From assembly GCA_963766445.1 (NCBI GenBank), contig CAVXZW010000027.1, positions 176,655-240,654 of the forward strand: a DNA stretch of 64,000 nucleotides, read 5' to 3'. Shown here one piece after another: positions 40,163 to 49,127 of this stretch (positions within the stretch are counted from its first letter, which is position 1; each line of letters begins with the position of its first letter). The notes beneath the pieces are model-generated. The model was given only the letters and a program-made list of their open reading frames with translations. It did no database searches and had not been told where the DNA came from. This DNA is from JAICYJ01 sp963766445. Its GTDB lineage: Bacteria; Actinomycetota; Thermoleophilia; Gaiellales; JAICJC01. A program made the position numbers and the translations under genes.

Positions 40163-41865
40163 CGCTGATCCGGGCCGAGAGCGTCGAGGCGGTGAAGGAG
40201 GCGGTCGACATGATCGACCTGGTGTCCGGGCGCACGCAGATGAAGCGCTCCGGCGCCGAATGGCGCGGACGCTGCCCGTTTCACGACGAGCGCACCGGCT
40301 CGTTCTGGGTGGATCCGCTGAAGAAGGTCTACTACTGCTTCGGCTGCCAGGCGCGCGGAGATGCCATCGGCTTCGTGCGAGAGACCGAGGCGCTCGACTT
40401 CGCGGGCGCGATCGAATGGCTGGCCGACCGCTATGGCGTCACCCTCGAATACGAGGAGAGCTCGCCCGAGGCCGACCGCCGGCGGGCGCTGCGCGACCGC
40501 TTGCTGCGGTTGCTGGACGACAGCGCCGGCTACTACCAGCGGTTCCTGTGGGAGGCGGGGGAGGCCGTCGCCGCGCGCTCCTACCTCGAGCAGCGCGGCA
40601 TCAGCCGCGAGAGCGCCGACCTGTATCGGCTGGGGTACGCCTCCGCCTCCGGCGACCGCCTGCGCAAGGCCGCGCTGGGCAAGGGGTTCACGGCGTCCGA
40701 GCTGGACGCGGCCGGCCTCAGCGCACGCGGAGGTGACCGGTTCCGAGAACGCCTGATGTTCCCCCTCAGCGATGCCCGCGGCCGTGTCCGCGGCTTCGGC
40801 GCCCGCCAGATGCCGGGCGGAAGGCCGCCCAAGTACCTGAACACCTCCGACGGTTCCGTGTTCCGAAAGAGCGACATCCTGTACGGCCTCGATCATGCCC
40901 GCCGGGCGATCGCCCAGGCCGGATCGGCGATCGTGGTGGAGGGGTACACCGACGTGATCATGCTGCGCCAGAGCGGGGTGGAGCGGGTGGTGGCATCGAT
41001 GGGGACGGCACTGACCGAGGGTCAGGTGACCGAGCTGCGGCGGCTCTGCTCGGCCGTGTACCTGGCCTTCGATGCCGACGCCGCCGGACAGGAGGCGTCG
41101 CTGCGGGGGATGGAGATCGCCCGCGCCAAGGGCCTGACTGTGCGGGTTGTGCGGCTTGCGGAGGGACGTGACCCGGCCGACGTGGCGGCCGAGGGGGCCG
41201 CCGTGTTCGAGGCGGCGGTGGAGGCGGCGGTGCCCTACCTGACCTACCGGGTCGGCCTGGCGCTGGAGACGGGCGGCTCGCGCGACGATCGCTACCAGCG
41301 GTCGCAGTCGCTGCTGCAGGCGGCCCCGCCCTCGGTCGAGCGCGACGAGCTGGTGCGGGTGGTGGCCAACCGGCTGGAGCTGTCGGAAGACCTGACGGCG
41401 CGGCTGACGGCGAGCAACGGACCGGCCCCGGCGACCACACGCGCGGCGGCGCCGGCGCTGCGGCTGTCGCCCCGAGATCGCGACGAGCGGCTGTTCCTCG
41501 GGCTCTGTCTGGAGTACCCGCAGCGGGGCGCCGACTTGCTTGATTCTCTGGATGTGGCACACTTTCCAGACGCGTCGCGGTGGGAGGCCGCGACGGTGAT
41601 CCGCCGGCGATTGGCCGGGGATCTGGCTCCCGGGGAGGAAAATACGTGGGCACCATTGATCGCCGAGTTGTCGGCGCTGGCCTCGCAGGAGGCAACGTCG
41701 GAAGCCGTGCTGGAGGAGCTGTTCTGGAAGCTCCGGCTGCGGAGGACGGAGGACGAGCTAAAGGCGCTGGAGGAAAACGCCGACTTGTCTCTCAGTCAGC
41801 AACAGCGTCTGCGCGAGCTGCAGGAGCTGCGGTTGACGATTCTCGAGACCATCCGGTCCCGCTAA
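40159..41865 (+). CDS. dnaG: DNA primase
   Basis: 568 residues, intact. N-terminal zinc ribbon with CPFHDERTGSFWVDPLKK and CFGC, the RNA polymerase core with LSDARGRVRGFGARQ and KYLNTSDGSVFRKSDILYG, and the Toprim domain with IVVEGYTDVIMLRQSG and AVYLAFDADAAGQEA. The C-terminal helicase-interaction part is present (LFLGLCLEYPQ onward). It makes replication primers. Start overlaps dgt; rpoD follows after 29 nt, as in macromolecular-synthesis operons. Confidence 0.95.
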   Translation: MTLIRAESVEAVKEAVDMIDLVSGRTQMKRSGAEWRGRCPFHDERTGSFWVDPLKKVYYCFGCQARGDAIGFVRETEALDFAGAIEWLADRYGVTLEYEESSPEADRRRALRDRLLRLLDDSAGYYQRFLWEAGEAVAARSYLEQRGISRESADLYRLGYASASGDRLRKAALGKGFTASELDAAGLSARGGDRFRERLMFPLSDARGRVRGFGARQMPGGRPPKYLNTSDGSVFRKSDILYGLDHARRAIAQAGSAIVVEGYTDVIMLRQSGVERVVASMGTALTEGQVTELRRLCSAVYLAFDADAAGQEASLRGMEIARAKGLTVRVVRLAEGRDPADVAAEGAAVFEAAVEAAVPYLTYRVGLALETGGSRDDRYQRSQSLLQAAPPSVERDELVRVVANRLELSEDLTARLTASNGPAPATTRAAAPALRLSPRDRDERLFLGLCLEYPQRGADLLDSLDVAHFPDASRWEAATVIRRRLAGDLAPGEENTWAPLIAELSALASQEATSEAVLEELFWKLRLRRTEDELKALEENADLSLSQQQRLRELQELRLTILETIRSR

Positions 41866-41894
41866 CCGTCTCAGAGGAAGTCCGCCCCATCGCC

Positions 41895-42806
41895 ATGTCG
41901 GAGTTCGCGCCCGAGCCGCTCGACGATGCCGTCGAGCAGGACGAGGACGACGTCGAGCTGAAGCTCGAGGCGTCGCCTGGTCCCAGCGAGGACACGGTCG
42001 GCCTCTACCTGCGCGAGATCTCGAAGGTGGCCCTGCTGACGGCGGCCGAAGAGGTGTCGCTGGCGAAGGCGCTCGAGCACGGCGACGAGCGGGCGCGGCG
42101 GCGGCTGATCGAATCGAACCTGCGGCTGGTGGTGTCGGTGGCGCGGCGCTACTCGGGTCGCGGGCTCTCCTTTCTCGACCTGATCCAGGAGGGCAACCTG
42201 GGCCTGATGAAGGCCGTCGAGCGCTACGACTGGCGGCTGGGACACCGCTTTTCGACCTATGCCACGTGGTGGATCCGCCAGTCGGTGACGCGCGCGCTGG
42301 CCGACCAGGGACGCACCATCAGGGTGCCGGCCCAGGTTGTCGACACCATCAACCGGATGGCCCGGATCGAGCGGCAGCTGACCCAGAAGCTCGGGCGCAC
42401 ACCCACCGTCGACGAGGTTGCCGAGGCGATGGAGCTGAAGCCCGAGAAGGTCGAGCATCTGCGCCGCGTCTCGCAGGAGCCGGTGTCGCTGGCGGCGCCG
42501 GTGGGCGAGGACTTCACCGAGCTGGGCGAGCTGATCGAGGACGAGCGGCTGCTGAAGCCGGGCGAGGACATGGCCGAGGCGCAGCGCGACAGCCGCGTGG
42601 CCGACCTGGTGGCGACGCTGCCCTATCGCGAGCGCACCATCCTCGAGCTCCGCTATGGCCTCGGCGGTGGCCAGCAGCACACGCTCGAGGAGGTCGGCCG
42701 CCGTTTCGGCGTCACCCGCGAGCGGGTGCGCCAGATCGAGACGCGCACGCTGCGCAGGCTGGCCGCTGCCGGTGAGCATGCCGACCTGCGGCACCTGATC
42801 GACTAG
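41895..42806 (+). CDS. rpoD: RNA polymerase sigma-70 factor, group 1/2
   Basis: 303 residues. Region 1.2 SEDTVGLYLREISKVALLTA, region 2 with NLRLVVSVARRYSGRGLSFL, LIQEGNLGLMKAVERYDW and FSTYATWWIRQSVTRAL, region 3, and region 4 with LEEVGRRFGVTRERVRQIET. The acidic region 1.1 is very short, so it could be a compact primary sigma or a group 2 factor; the position behind dnaG favours the primary role. AGAGGAAG lies about 19 nt upstream of the ATG, rather far. Confidence 0.9.
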   Translation: MSEFAPEPLDDAVEQDEDDVELKLEASPGPSEDTVGLYLREISKVALLTAAEEVSLAKALEHGDERARRRLIESNLRLVVSVARRYSGRGLSFLDLIQEGNLGLMKAVERYDWRLGHRFSTYATWWIRQSVTRALADQGRTIRVPAQVVDTINRMARIERQLTQKLGRTPTVDEVAEAMELKPEKVEHLRRVSQEPVSLAAPVGEDFTELGELIEDERLLKPGEDMAEAQRDSRVADLVATLPYRERTILELRYGLGGGQQHTLEEVGRRFGVTRERVRQIETRTLRRLAAAGEHADLRHLID

Positions 42807-42858
42807 CGCGAGGACTCAGGGACGGCCGGCGAAAGCCGATAACCAGCAGGGGCGCTGG

Positions 42859-42864
42859 TAGACT
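42859..42864 (+). promoter_or_regulatory. -10 box of tRNA-Asn
   Basis: TAGACT, 11 nt upstream of the mature tRNA. Confidence 0.4.
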
Positions 42865-42875
42865 GCCCCCGCCAT

Positions 42876-42947
42876 TCCTCGGTAGCTCAATGGTAGAGCA
42901 TCCGGCTGTTAACCGGAGGGTTGCAGGTTCGAGTCCTGCCCGAGGAG
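42876..42947 (+). tRNA. tRNA-Asn (GTT)
   Basis: Acceptor TCCTCGG (42876-42882) pairs with CCGAGGA (42940-42946). Anticodon GTT in CGGCTGTTAACCGG, T arm GGTTCGAGTCC. Confidence 0.95.
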
Positions 42948-43078
42948 CCTAGCAGTAGAGCCAAGAGTTCCATCGCGGAACCCAGGCCTCCGCGCTCGAC
43001 CCGCCTCCCGCCTGCCCCGATCTAGAGATGATCGGGTGGTAACGCCCACGCAGGTCGCCCGATTCGCGTACCGAGCCG

Positions 43079-43284
43079 CTACTCGTACACCTGGCTGCGC
43101 GATTCCTCGTGATCGGGATCTGTGAGCCGCTGGACATGCAGGCCCCGATCGATGCCGGGCATCACCGGGACGCTGATGACGATGTCGTCGTCCGCCGCTG
43201 ATGCCGGCGGCTCCGGCGATGACGATATGGAAACTCTGTCGTCCGGTCGCTTTCCGTGGCGAACAGCTGTCGGAGGAAACCCAC
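43079..43284 (-). CDS. small hypothetical protein, one frameshift
   Basis: About 69 residues. A GTG at 43284 lies 6 nt after TAGGGT (43291-43296, minus strand), a leaderless pattern. It reads VGFLRQLFATESDRTTE, and after one missing base near 43230 continues VSISSSPEPPASAADDDIVI, SVPVMPGIDRGLHVQRL and TDPDHEESRSQVYE. The acidic centre and the coherent join support a real gene, but I recognise no family. The flanking gaps, 42948-43078 and 43297-43482, hold nothing I can support. Confidence 0.4.
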
Positions 43285-43482
43285 CGCACGACCCTAGCAA
43301 CATCCCCGCGAACGCACCGCCCGGCGCGGGCTCATGTGGTCACGCTCCTGCGGGTGTAAGATCGGCGACGGACGCAAGCGGTTGCCGCGGTGCGTCGATG
43401 GACAGCCCCCGTCCAGCGTCGAGGCCTCGCCGACCGCCGTGGAGCGACCGGCGGGCCTCCCAACACGAGCAGGGAGGGCATC

Positions 43483-43782
43483 ATGCACGCACGTATCAGC
43501 ACCTACCAGGCAAGCGATCCCGAAGGCTTGGTGGAAGGATTCAGGAACGTGTCGGACATGCTCGAAGGCACCGACGGCTTCTCGCACGCCTACATGATGG
43601 TCGACCGTGACAGCGGCAAGGCGATGACGATCACGATCTGGGACAGCGAAGCGGCAATGATGACGAGCGTCAGCAGCGCGGACGAGATGCGCAAGCGCGC
43701 TACCGAGCCCAGCGGCGCCACCGTCGAGTCGGTTCAGCACTACGAGATCCCAATGGTGGTCGGGACTCCCACTCGCGCATAG
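43483..43782 (+). CDS. small ABM-fold protein, paralogue of the gene at 2483
   Basis: 99 residues. MHARISTYQASDPEGLVEGF, then FSHAYMMVDRDSGKAMTITI, WDSEAAM and VESVQHYEIP show the same strand order as the 2483-2770 protein and the ABM superfamily. AGGGAGGGCATC is a strong ribosome site. No catalytic residues are evident. Two copies 41 kb apart suggest an expanded family in this genome. Confidence 0.65.
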   Translation: MHARISTYQASDPEGLVEGFRNVSDMLEGTDGFSHAYMMVDRDSGKAMTITIWDSEAAMMTSVSSADEMRKRATEPSGATVESVQHYEIPMVVGTPTRA

Positions 43783-43877
43783 CAGCGGCAAGAGCGGATG
43801 GTCGCGCTTGAGGGTCGATCGGCCAGGCGCGTCAGCTGCCGAGGGTCCCGGCGCCGGCTCCTCCCCGGTGCGTCGGG

Positions 43878-43907
43878 TTGACGAACACACGTTCGTACCT
43901 GTAGGGT
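43878..43907 (+). promoter_or_regulatory. promoter of a small HTH-like gene
   Basis: TTGACG (43878-43883), 18-bp spacer, TAGGGT (43902-43907), 7 nt before the ATG at 43915. This is the clearest two-element promoter with leaderless spacing in the window. Confidence 0.6.
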
Positions 43908-43914
43908 CGTCGGC

Positions 43915-44097
43915 ATGCTCGCCCCGATCGTGCAGCGGTTGCTCGACACCAGCTCCGACTATGTCGCCGCCCGCTTCGCCTTCGACCGGGCGGTCACCAG
44001 TGCACGCCGGCAGGGCATGAGCGACGAGGAGATCGCGCACCTGACCGGCTTCACGGTGCCGATGGTGCAGGCGGTCTCGGGCAGGCGGCCGAGCTAG
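43915..44097 (+). CDS. small helix-turn-helix-like protein
   Basis: 60 residues, mostly helical. The C-terminal ARRQGMSDEEIAHLTGFTVPMVQ looks like the helix-turn-helix of resolvase or sigma-like repressors. It could be a small DNA-binding regulator. The promoter is unusually good. No partner domain is present. Confidence 0.5.
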   Translation: MLAPIVQRLLDTSSDYVAARFAFDRAVTSARRQGMSDEEIAHLTGFTVPMVQAVSGRRPS

Positions 44098-44128
44098 CGA
44101 GATCAGGCGGCGGTCGGGGGGCGGGCCG

Positions 44129-45154
44129 TCAGCCGGTGATCGCGACCTGCGTGACCTGGCCGACCCTGCCCGGCACCCACGCCACCGGGTTGCCGCCCAG
44201 CGACGGCAGGTTCATCGACACGTACTGGCCGTTGATGCGAAGGCCGTTGCCGTTGCCGGTGGCGCCGGTGATGTAGAACCAGGCGAAGCCCTGGACGGTC
44301 ATGGTGGCGTTGGTGCCGCTGGCGAAGGCCGGGACGATGGGGACGAAGATCAGGCGCGGCGGCAGCCCCTGGGCATCGTCCCAGGACTGGCGGATGACCT
44401 CGTACTGGCCATTTCCGAGCGGCGACAGGTCGTGGACGAGGTCGCCGGGAATGGTATTCACCGAGTTGGCGCTGGGCTGCGCGTTGCCGGTCTTCGGCGA
44501 CAGGCAGCCGCCGGCGGTGATCTGGCCGATGTCGTTGGTGCCCAGGATCGCCGCCTGGACGTTGCCGGCGGTGCCCGTGTACACGGCGCCTGAGCAGCTG
44601 CCGCCGCTGGTGTTTGTGGCGGTGGGAAGGTCGATCGTGCCGCACTGGCCGGAGGCGTCGCAGTTGAACAGCGTGGTGCCGCGGCCGTTGTCGTAGGACG
44701 CGACCGTGACCACGTAGGGCGAGACGTGATGGCGGACGGCGCCGGCCGCCTGCATCTGGGCGGTGGCGGTGGCGATGATGGTCACCGAGTCGTGGCCGAA
44801 CACCTTGGCGAAGAAGGCCGGCGCCGGGTAGCTGGTGGTCACCCGCACGGAGTCCGGGCTGGGCGACGAGAACACCATGCTCTCGCCCGGCATCCGGTTC
44901 GCCGCGAAGCTGGCCGCGGCGCGGTCGGCGGCGGTGCCGGTGGGCAGCGATGCGGCCGCGGCCAGCACCGCCGCGTCGGCGTCGTTCTGCAGGTCGCGCT
45001 TGTCCTGGTACCAGATGCCGACGTCGATCGCGAAGGCGGCCATGCCGAGCACGCTCAACATGAACAGCACCATCACCACCAGCGTCTGGCCCGCGCTCAG
45101 CGCGACGCCGCCCGGGCCGGGCCGGCTCGCAGACGGGTGGCGATCGATGGTCAT
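44129..45154 (-). CDS. TadG-like pilus-assembly protein (TadE/G N-terminal helix)
   Basis: 341 residues. Near residue 20 SAGQTLVVMVLFMLSVLGMA is followed by AFAIDVGIWYQDKRDLQNDADAAVLAAA, the signature of the TadE/G-like family (PF13400). A long extracellular part follows, rich in Gly/Thr/Asn with Cys residues (LFNCDASGQCG, GGCLSPKTG), without a vWA domain. It is probably anchored by the N-terminal helix and exposed outside. It is separated by 25 kb from the main Tad operon and sits next to two beta-helix surface proteins. Confidence 0.75.
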   Translation of the reverse strand: MTIDRHPSASRPGPGGVALSAGQTLVVMVLFMLSVLGMAAFAIDVGIWYQDKRDLQNDADAAVLAAAASLPTGTAADRAAASFAANRMPGESMVFSSPSPDSVRVTTSYPAPAFFAKVFGHDSVTIIATATAQMQAAGAVRHHVSPYVVTVASYDNGRGTTLFNCDASGQCGTIDLPTATNTSGGSCSGAVYTGTAGNVQAAILGTNDIGQITAGGCLSPKTGNAQPSANSVNTIPGDLVHDLSPLGNGQYEVIRQSWDDAQGLPPRLIFVPIVPAFASGTNATMTVQGFAWFYITGATGNGNGLRINGQYVSMNLPSLGGNPVAWVPGRVGQVTQVAITG

Positions 45155-45291
45155 ACCAGGATCGTCGGCGGCGAACGGTGCGGGCCAGACAGTGCCCGCC
45201 GCCCATCCGGTCTGCGTGCAACCGCGCGGACGGGGTCGGTGATTCCCCCGATGCGCCGATCATCCGCGCCCGGGCGCGGATGGTTCGCCGG

Positions 45292-46314
45292 TCAGCGAGG
45301 ACGGTGGTAGTGGATGCCGACCGCGTGCGGCGGGATGAACGCCCGATGACGGCCGACATGGACGCGGCCGTGGATCATGCCGCCCGCGCTGGCCGCGAGG
45401 TCGGGCCAGTTGACGGTGTGGGTGCCCGAGTGGAACACCGATCGGCAGCGGCTGGCGGTGCCGCCCATGCGGTCGTGTGGGTACACGAACTGGGCCGGCC
45501 GCACGCCCCGCGGCGGGTGCACCCAGAAGTTGTGCAGCCACATCGGGTTCGTGACCACGCAGTTGATGCCGGCGTTGTCGTCGGAGGGCGGGTTCGGCTG
45601 AGTGCCGATCGAGATTCCGCGCAGCGTCGTATGCGGGACGGTGCGGTTGTGGTAGCCGTACATGTTCGCGTTTCGGATCAGCACGCGCCCGATCGCGGGC
45701 TCCAGCGGATTCGTCTCGCGGCGCAGATAGAAGTTGTTGTAGTGGCTGGAGCCGGTGAGGCCGTCGATGCGGAGCTCCTTGACGCCGCCGCCGGGCTGCA
45801 CCACGTCGGCGTGGTAGCCGCTCAGCGAGCCGTGCAGGCCGACGATGCGGTCGCGCTCGAGCTGGACGATGGTGTGCGGTGCCTTGATCTTGATGCCGTC
45901 GGAAGGGACGCCGCTGGAGCCGTTGATCAGCAGACCCTCGATGTGGACGATGCGGCCGTCACGGGTGCCGGAGTCGTCCATGATCACGATGTTCGGCCCC
46001 TTCACGCGGGTCGACATGTAGCCGCCGATGATGCGGATGTTGCCCCCGCCGCGGATGTAGAGCGGGCCGACCTTGCGCACCCGCGGCATCTTCAGGATGT
46101 AGTTGCGGGAGTCGCGCAGGTGCAGGTTGTCCGCCTTCACGTGCAGCCGCATCCTGATCGCATCGTGCACGCGCGGGCGCGGCCAGTAGCTGCCCACGTT
46201 CGCCTTCGCCGAGGCCAGTCCCCGTCCTCCGGCCATGCCGAGGGCGCAGGCCGCGAGCAGGGCCAGGCCGGACAGCGTGCCGAACAGCAGGATACGAGAA
46301 CGACATCGAGGCAT
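45292..46314 (-). CDS. exported right-handed beta-helix protein
   Basis: 340 residues. A signal or anchor segment (ILLFGTLSGLALLAACALGMA) precedes strand repeats typical of parallel beta helices: LYIRGGGNIRIIGGYMS, PNIVIMDDSG, IVHIEGLLINGSSG, IKIKAPHTIVQLERDRIVG. It shares many segments with the C-terminal half of the next gene (GSSHYN-FYLRRE-NPL, ISIGTQP, DRM), so the two are duplicates. AAGGAGCTCCC precedes the ATG. Possible roles are polysaccharide binding or lyase, or adhesion; no catalytic residues identified. Confidence 0.7.
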   Translation of the reverse strand: MPRCRSRILLFGTLSGLALLAACALGMAGGRGLASAKANVGSYWPRPRVHDAIRMRLHVKADNLHLRDSRNYILKMPRVRKVGPLYIRGGGNIRIIGGYMSTRVKGPNIVIMDDSGTRDGRIVHIEGLLINGSSGVPSDGIKIKAPHTIVQLERDRIVGLHGSLSGYHADVVQPGGGVKELRIDGLTGSSHYNNFYLRRETNPLEPAIGRVLIRNANMYGYHNRTVPHTTLRGISIGTQPNPPSDDNAGINCVVTNPMWLHNFWVHPPRGVRPAQFVYPHDRMGGTASRCRSVFHSGTHTVNWPDLAASAGGMIHGRVHVGRHRAFIPPHAVGIHYHRPR

Positions 46315-46470
46315 GCGGGAGCTCCTTGGTCAGTCGGGGTGACACGTGCACCATCGGCTGTGCCTGTGATGAGCCTGTAAGCAGGTGCTGAGATGTGTGT
46401 TCGGATCCCACCAAGAATCTGCAAACCGGCCAGGGACGACCCTAGCGGCCGGGTCGGCCAGATCGCCGAT

Positions 46471-48150
46471 CTACCCGGCGTAGCCGAGACCCACCAGCGA
46501 CGCCGGCACGAAGTCCCCGTCCGGCGGCGCTCCCAGCTGCAGCGCGCCGCTGACCTGGCCGCTGGCGCGCAGCGCCGGCCAGGTCACACTTTGGCCGTCG
46601 GCCGACACCTGGGCCGGGCATCCGGCCGTGTCCATGCGGTCGTCCGGCCACAGGAACTGGCCGAGCCGTTTGGTGGCGGGAGCGCCGTAGAAGTTGTCGA
46701 GCGTGATGCTGCCGCCGAGGTCGCAGTTGAGGGTGCTGGTCGAGTTCTGGGGATCGATCGGCTGGGTGCCGATGCTGATCGCCCGGATCGTCTCCGGCGG
46801 GTTGGTGCCGGCCGGGTTGGTGTAGCCGAACACATTCGCGTCCCGGATCACCACGTCACCGATCGGCGGCCCCAGCGGGTTGTTCTCGCGGCGCAGGTAG
46901 AACAGGTTGTAGTGCGACGACCCCGTGAAGCCGTCCACGATCAGCTTGCGCACGCCGCCGAACGGCTGGATCAGGTCGGCGTGGGTGGTCTCGATGGTGC
47001 CGATCAGGCCGGTGATACGCGAGTTGACGACCTCCACCACCGCCTTCGGCGCCTGGATGCGGATGCCGTCCGACTCGACGCCGCTGGTGGCGTCGATCAG
47101 CACGCCCTCGATGCGCACCACGCGGCCGGTCACCGCATTGGCGCCGTCGGCGATGACGATGTTGGCCGTGCCCGAGCGGGTGGTCGACAGGTAGCCGCCG
47201 ATCAGCTCGACGTTGCGACCGCCGCGGATCTCGAGCGAGCCGGTCTTCTTCTGGGCCGGCATCTGCAAGATGTAGTCGCGGCTATCGTCGAGCTTGAGGT
47301 CGTCGTCTCCGGCATGCAGCTGCACCGTGATCGGATCGATCATCTCGGGCCGGGGGGTACTGCCGGGCAGCAGGCCGCCGCTGATGCCGGAGCCGCCGGT
47401 GCCGCTGCCGGAATCGGTGGAGCCGCCGGAATCCGTGGATCCTCCCGAGTCGACGGTGCCGCCCGCGTCGGCGGGCGCGGCCACTGCCACGGTCACGCTG
47501 GCGCGATCGCAGCCGGCCGGGTCGCGGTCGTCGCAGACCTGGTAGGAGAAGCTGTCGTCGCCGGTGTAGCCGGCGTCCGGCGTGTACAGCACATCCCCGC
47601 CGCCGACGTCGCTGGCGGTGCCGTGGGTGGGCGTCGCCACCGCCGTCAGGTGCAGGCTATCGCCGTTGGGATCGCGGTCGTTTGCGAGCGGCGTGACCGT
47701 AACCGGGTCGCCCTCGGGCGTGGAAGCGCTGTCGGCGGCCGCCACCGGGTCGGAGTTGGTGGTGATGGCGGCCGTCAGCGAGTAGCGGGTGCCGCCGTTG
47801 TGCGCCCACACCACCGCCGTGAAGGTGCCCGATGTGCGCGCCCGGTAGCTGAGCGTCTCCGGCTTGCTGGTGGCGCTGTAGGTCTTGGCGACCACGTTGC
47901 CGCCCGGATTCTTCAGCAGCAGGTTGAGATCGCTGGAGTCGTTGTGCCAGCGCAGTTCGAGCTTGATGGTGGCGCCCGATGCGACCTTCATGTGCCAGCG
48001 GTCGTTGGTGTCGCCGGGGCGAGCCACCCACCCGGTGTATGTCTGGGTGACCGTCTCGGGCGTGGTGCCGATTGCCGACGCGACGCAGGTGGCGACGGCG
48101 ATGGCGGCTGCGATCAGGCCCAGCTGCAGCCTGCGACGATGTCGTGTCAT
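46471..48150 (-). CDS. exported multidomain protein: PPC-like, cadherin-like and beta-helix domains
   Basis: 559 residues from the ATG at 48150, which has a ribosome site and signal peptide (RRRLQLGLIAAAIAVATCVA). The N-terminal domain with ATIKLELRWHNDSSDLNLLL and GTFTAVVWAHNGGTRYSL resembles bacterial pre-peptidase (PPC) domains. A tandem-type cadherin/Big domain follows (DSASTPEGDPVTVTPLANDR, LYTPDAGYTGDDSFSYQV). A Gly/Ser linker leads to a beta-helix domain related to the neighbouring protein (LEIRGGRNVELIGGYLS, VDGFTGSSHYNLFYLRRENN). Likely a surface adhesin or glycan-binding protein. I exclude the 75 residues upstream of 48150. Confidence 0.75.
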   Translation of the reverse strand: MTRHRRRLQLGLIAAAIAVATCVASAIGTTPETVTQTYTGWVARPGDTNDRWHMKVASGATIKLELRWHNDSSDLNLLLKNPGGNVVAKTYSATSKPETLSYRARTSGTFTAVVWAHNGGTRYSLTAAITTNSDPVAAADSASTPEGDPVTVTPLANDRDPNGDSLHLTAVATPTHGTASDVGGGDVLYTPDAGYTGDDSFSYQVCDDRDPAGCDRASVTVAVAAPADAGGTVDSGGSTDSGGSTDSGSGTGGSGISGGLLPGSTPRPEMIDPITVQLHAGDDDLKLDDSRDYILQMPAQKKTGSLEIRGGRNVELIGGYLSTTRSGTANIVIADGANAVTGRVVRIEGVLIDATSGVESDGIRIQAPKAVVEVVNSRITGLIGTIETTHADLIQPFGGVRKLIVDGFTGSSHYNLFYLRRENNPLGPPIGDVVIRDANVFGYTNPAGTNPPETIRAISIGTQPIDPQNSTSTLNCDLGGSITLDNFYGAPATKRLGQFLWPDDRMDTAGCPAQVSADGQSVTWPALRASGQVSGALQLGAPPDGDFVPASLVGLGYAG

Positions 48151-48300
48151 TGGGATGACCCCCAGGCTCGGGTGCATCGGACGGAGACCCCGCCCCGCTC
48201 GGCAGGGCTCCCAGGGCATCGGTGCCGGCGCCCGCGCCGACGACCCCCCATCGGGGGAACGCCATCCCCTGGCCGGGGCACACGCGGGCGGCCCCCCGCC

Positions 48301-48306
48301 TATGCT
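48301..48306 (+). promoter_or_regulatory. leaderless -10 box of the GNAT gene
   Basis: TATGCT ends 10 nt before the ATG at 48317. Confidence 0.35.
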
Positions 48307-48316
48307 GGGCGCGATC

Positions 48317-48737
48317 ATGGGCATGCCACGACCGCTCGGCTCCGGGTACGAGCTCGACGACGACCGCAGCCGCATCGACGTCGACGCCGTCCACCGCTAC
48401 CTGACCACCTCCTACTGGGCGCGAGGGACGATCCCGCGACCAGGTGGTGCAGCTGCTGGACGGCTCGCGGCGTCTGCTCGGGCTCTACCACGACGGCCGC
48501 CAGGTGGGGTTCTGCCGGGCGGTGTCGGACGGCTCCGTCCACGCATACCTGGCCGATGTCTACGTGCTCGAGGAGCACCGCGGCCACGGCCTGGGCGAGG
48601 CGATGGTGCGCGAGATGGTGGAGCAGGGGGAGCTGGCGGACGCGCGCTGGATGCTGCACACGCGCGACATGCACGCGCTCTATGCCAAGCTCGGGTTCGC
48701 CGCGGCCGGCGAGCGCGTGATGGAGCGACTCGGCTAG
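48317..48737 (+). CDS. GNAT-family N-acetyltransferase, one +1 frameshift
   Basis: About 139 residues. The opening LGSGYELDDDRSRIDVDAVH and YLTTSYWARG is typical of small GNATs of the YjdJ or AttT group. After one extra base near 48437 come LLGLYHDGRQVGFCRAVSDG, AYLADVYVLEEHRGHGLGEA (acetyl-CoA loop RGHGLGEA) and WMLHTRDMHALYAKLGFAA. The acceptor is unknown. The stop overlaps the stop of the convergent small gene. Confidence 0.8.
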
Positions 48738-48901
48738 GCGGCCCGGCGGGGCCTGCGGCCTCGCCTGCGCCGCTCGCAGTAGTCGAGAAAGTCCGCGTGC
48801 TTGGTCAGGTAGACGCTCAGCTCGAGCATCCCGAACGCGACCCATTCACGGAACCAGACCTCGTCCACGACAACCGGCTGTGGCTCTGATGAGGAGGACA
48901 T
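48734..48901 (-). CDS. small hypothetical protein
   Basis: 55 residues, MSSSSEPQPVVVDEVWFREW then FGMLELSVYLTKHADFLDYC and a basic tail ERRRRGRRPRR. An amphipathic helical centre with a very basic end could bind nucleic acid or acidic lipids. CGAGGTG lies about 9 nt before the ATG. Stop codons of this gene and the GNAT overlap by 4 bp. Confidence 0.4.
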   Translation of the reverse strand: MSSSSEPQPVVVDEVWFREWVAFGMLELSVYLTKHADFLDYCERRRRGRRPRRAA

Positions 48902-49127
48902 TCTGGAGCACCTCGTCCTGGGGGGCGGAACGACAACGCCCACTCATGTAAGGACATCGGCAGCTTGTCGGATTCCCCCCAACGGGCGATTTGCTGTGGC
49001 TGTTGTCACGTAGCAACGCCGCAAGGTTGGCGATACGCTTCGGAATCCGAGCCGGGGCGGCCGTTTGCGATCTGCGCTCCGTGCTCTTGACGCTTTGCAC
49101 CTGATGATGGAGACTGGCCAGGAGGCA

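Noticed and set aside
45178..46380. Plus-strand frame of 400 codons opposite the beta-helix gene, and similar 500-700-codon frames at 5646-7127, 22587-24656, 25428-27212 and 27872-29965
   Set aside because: All are complements of clear genes with motifs on the other strand, and none has a ribosome site, promoter box or recognisable domain.
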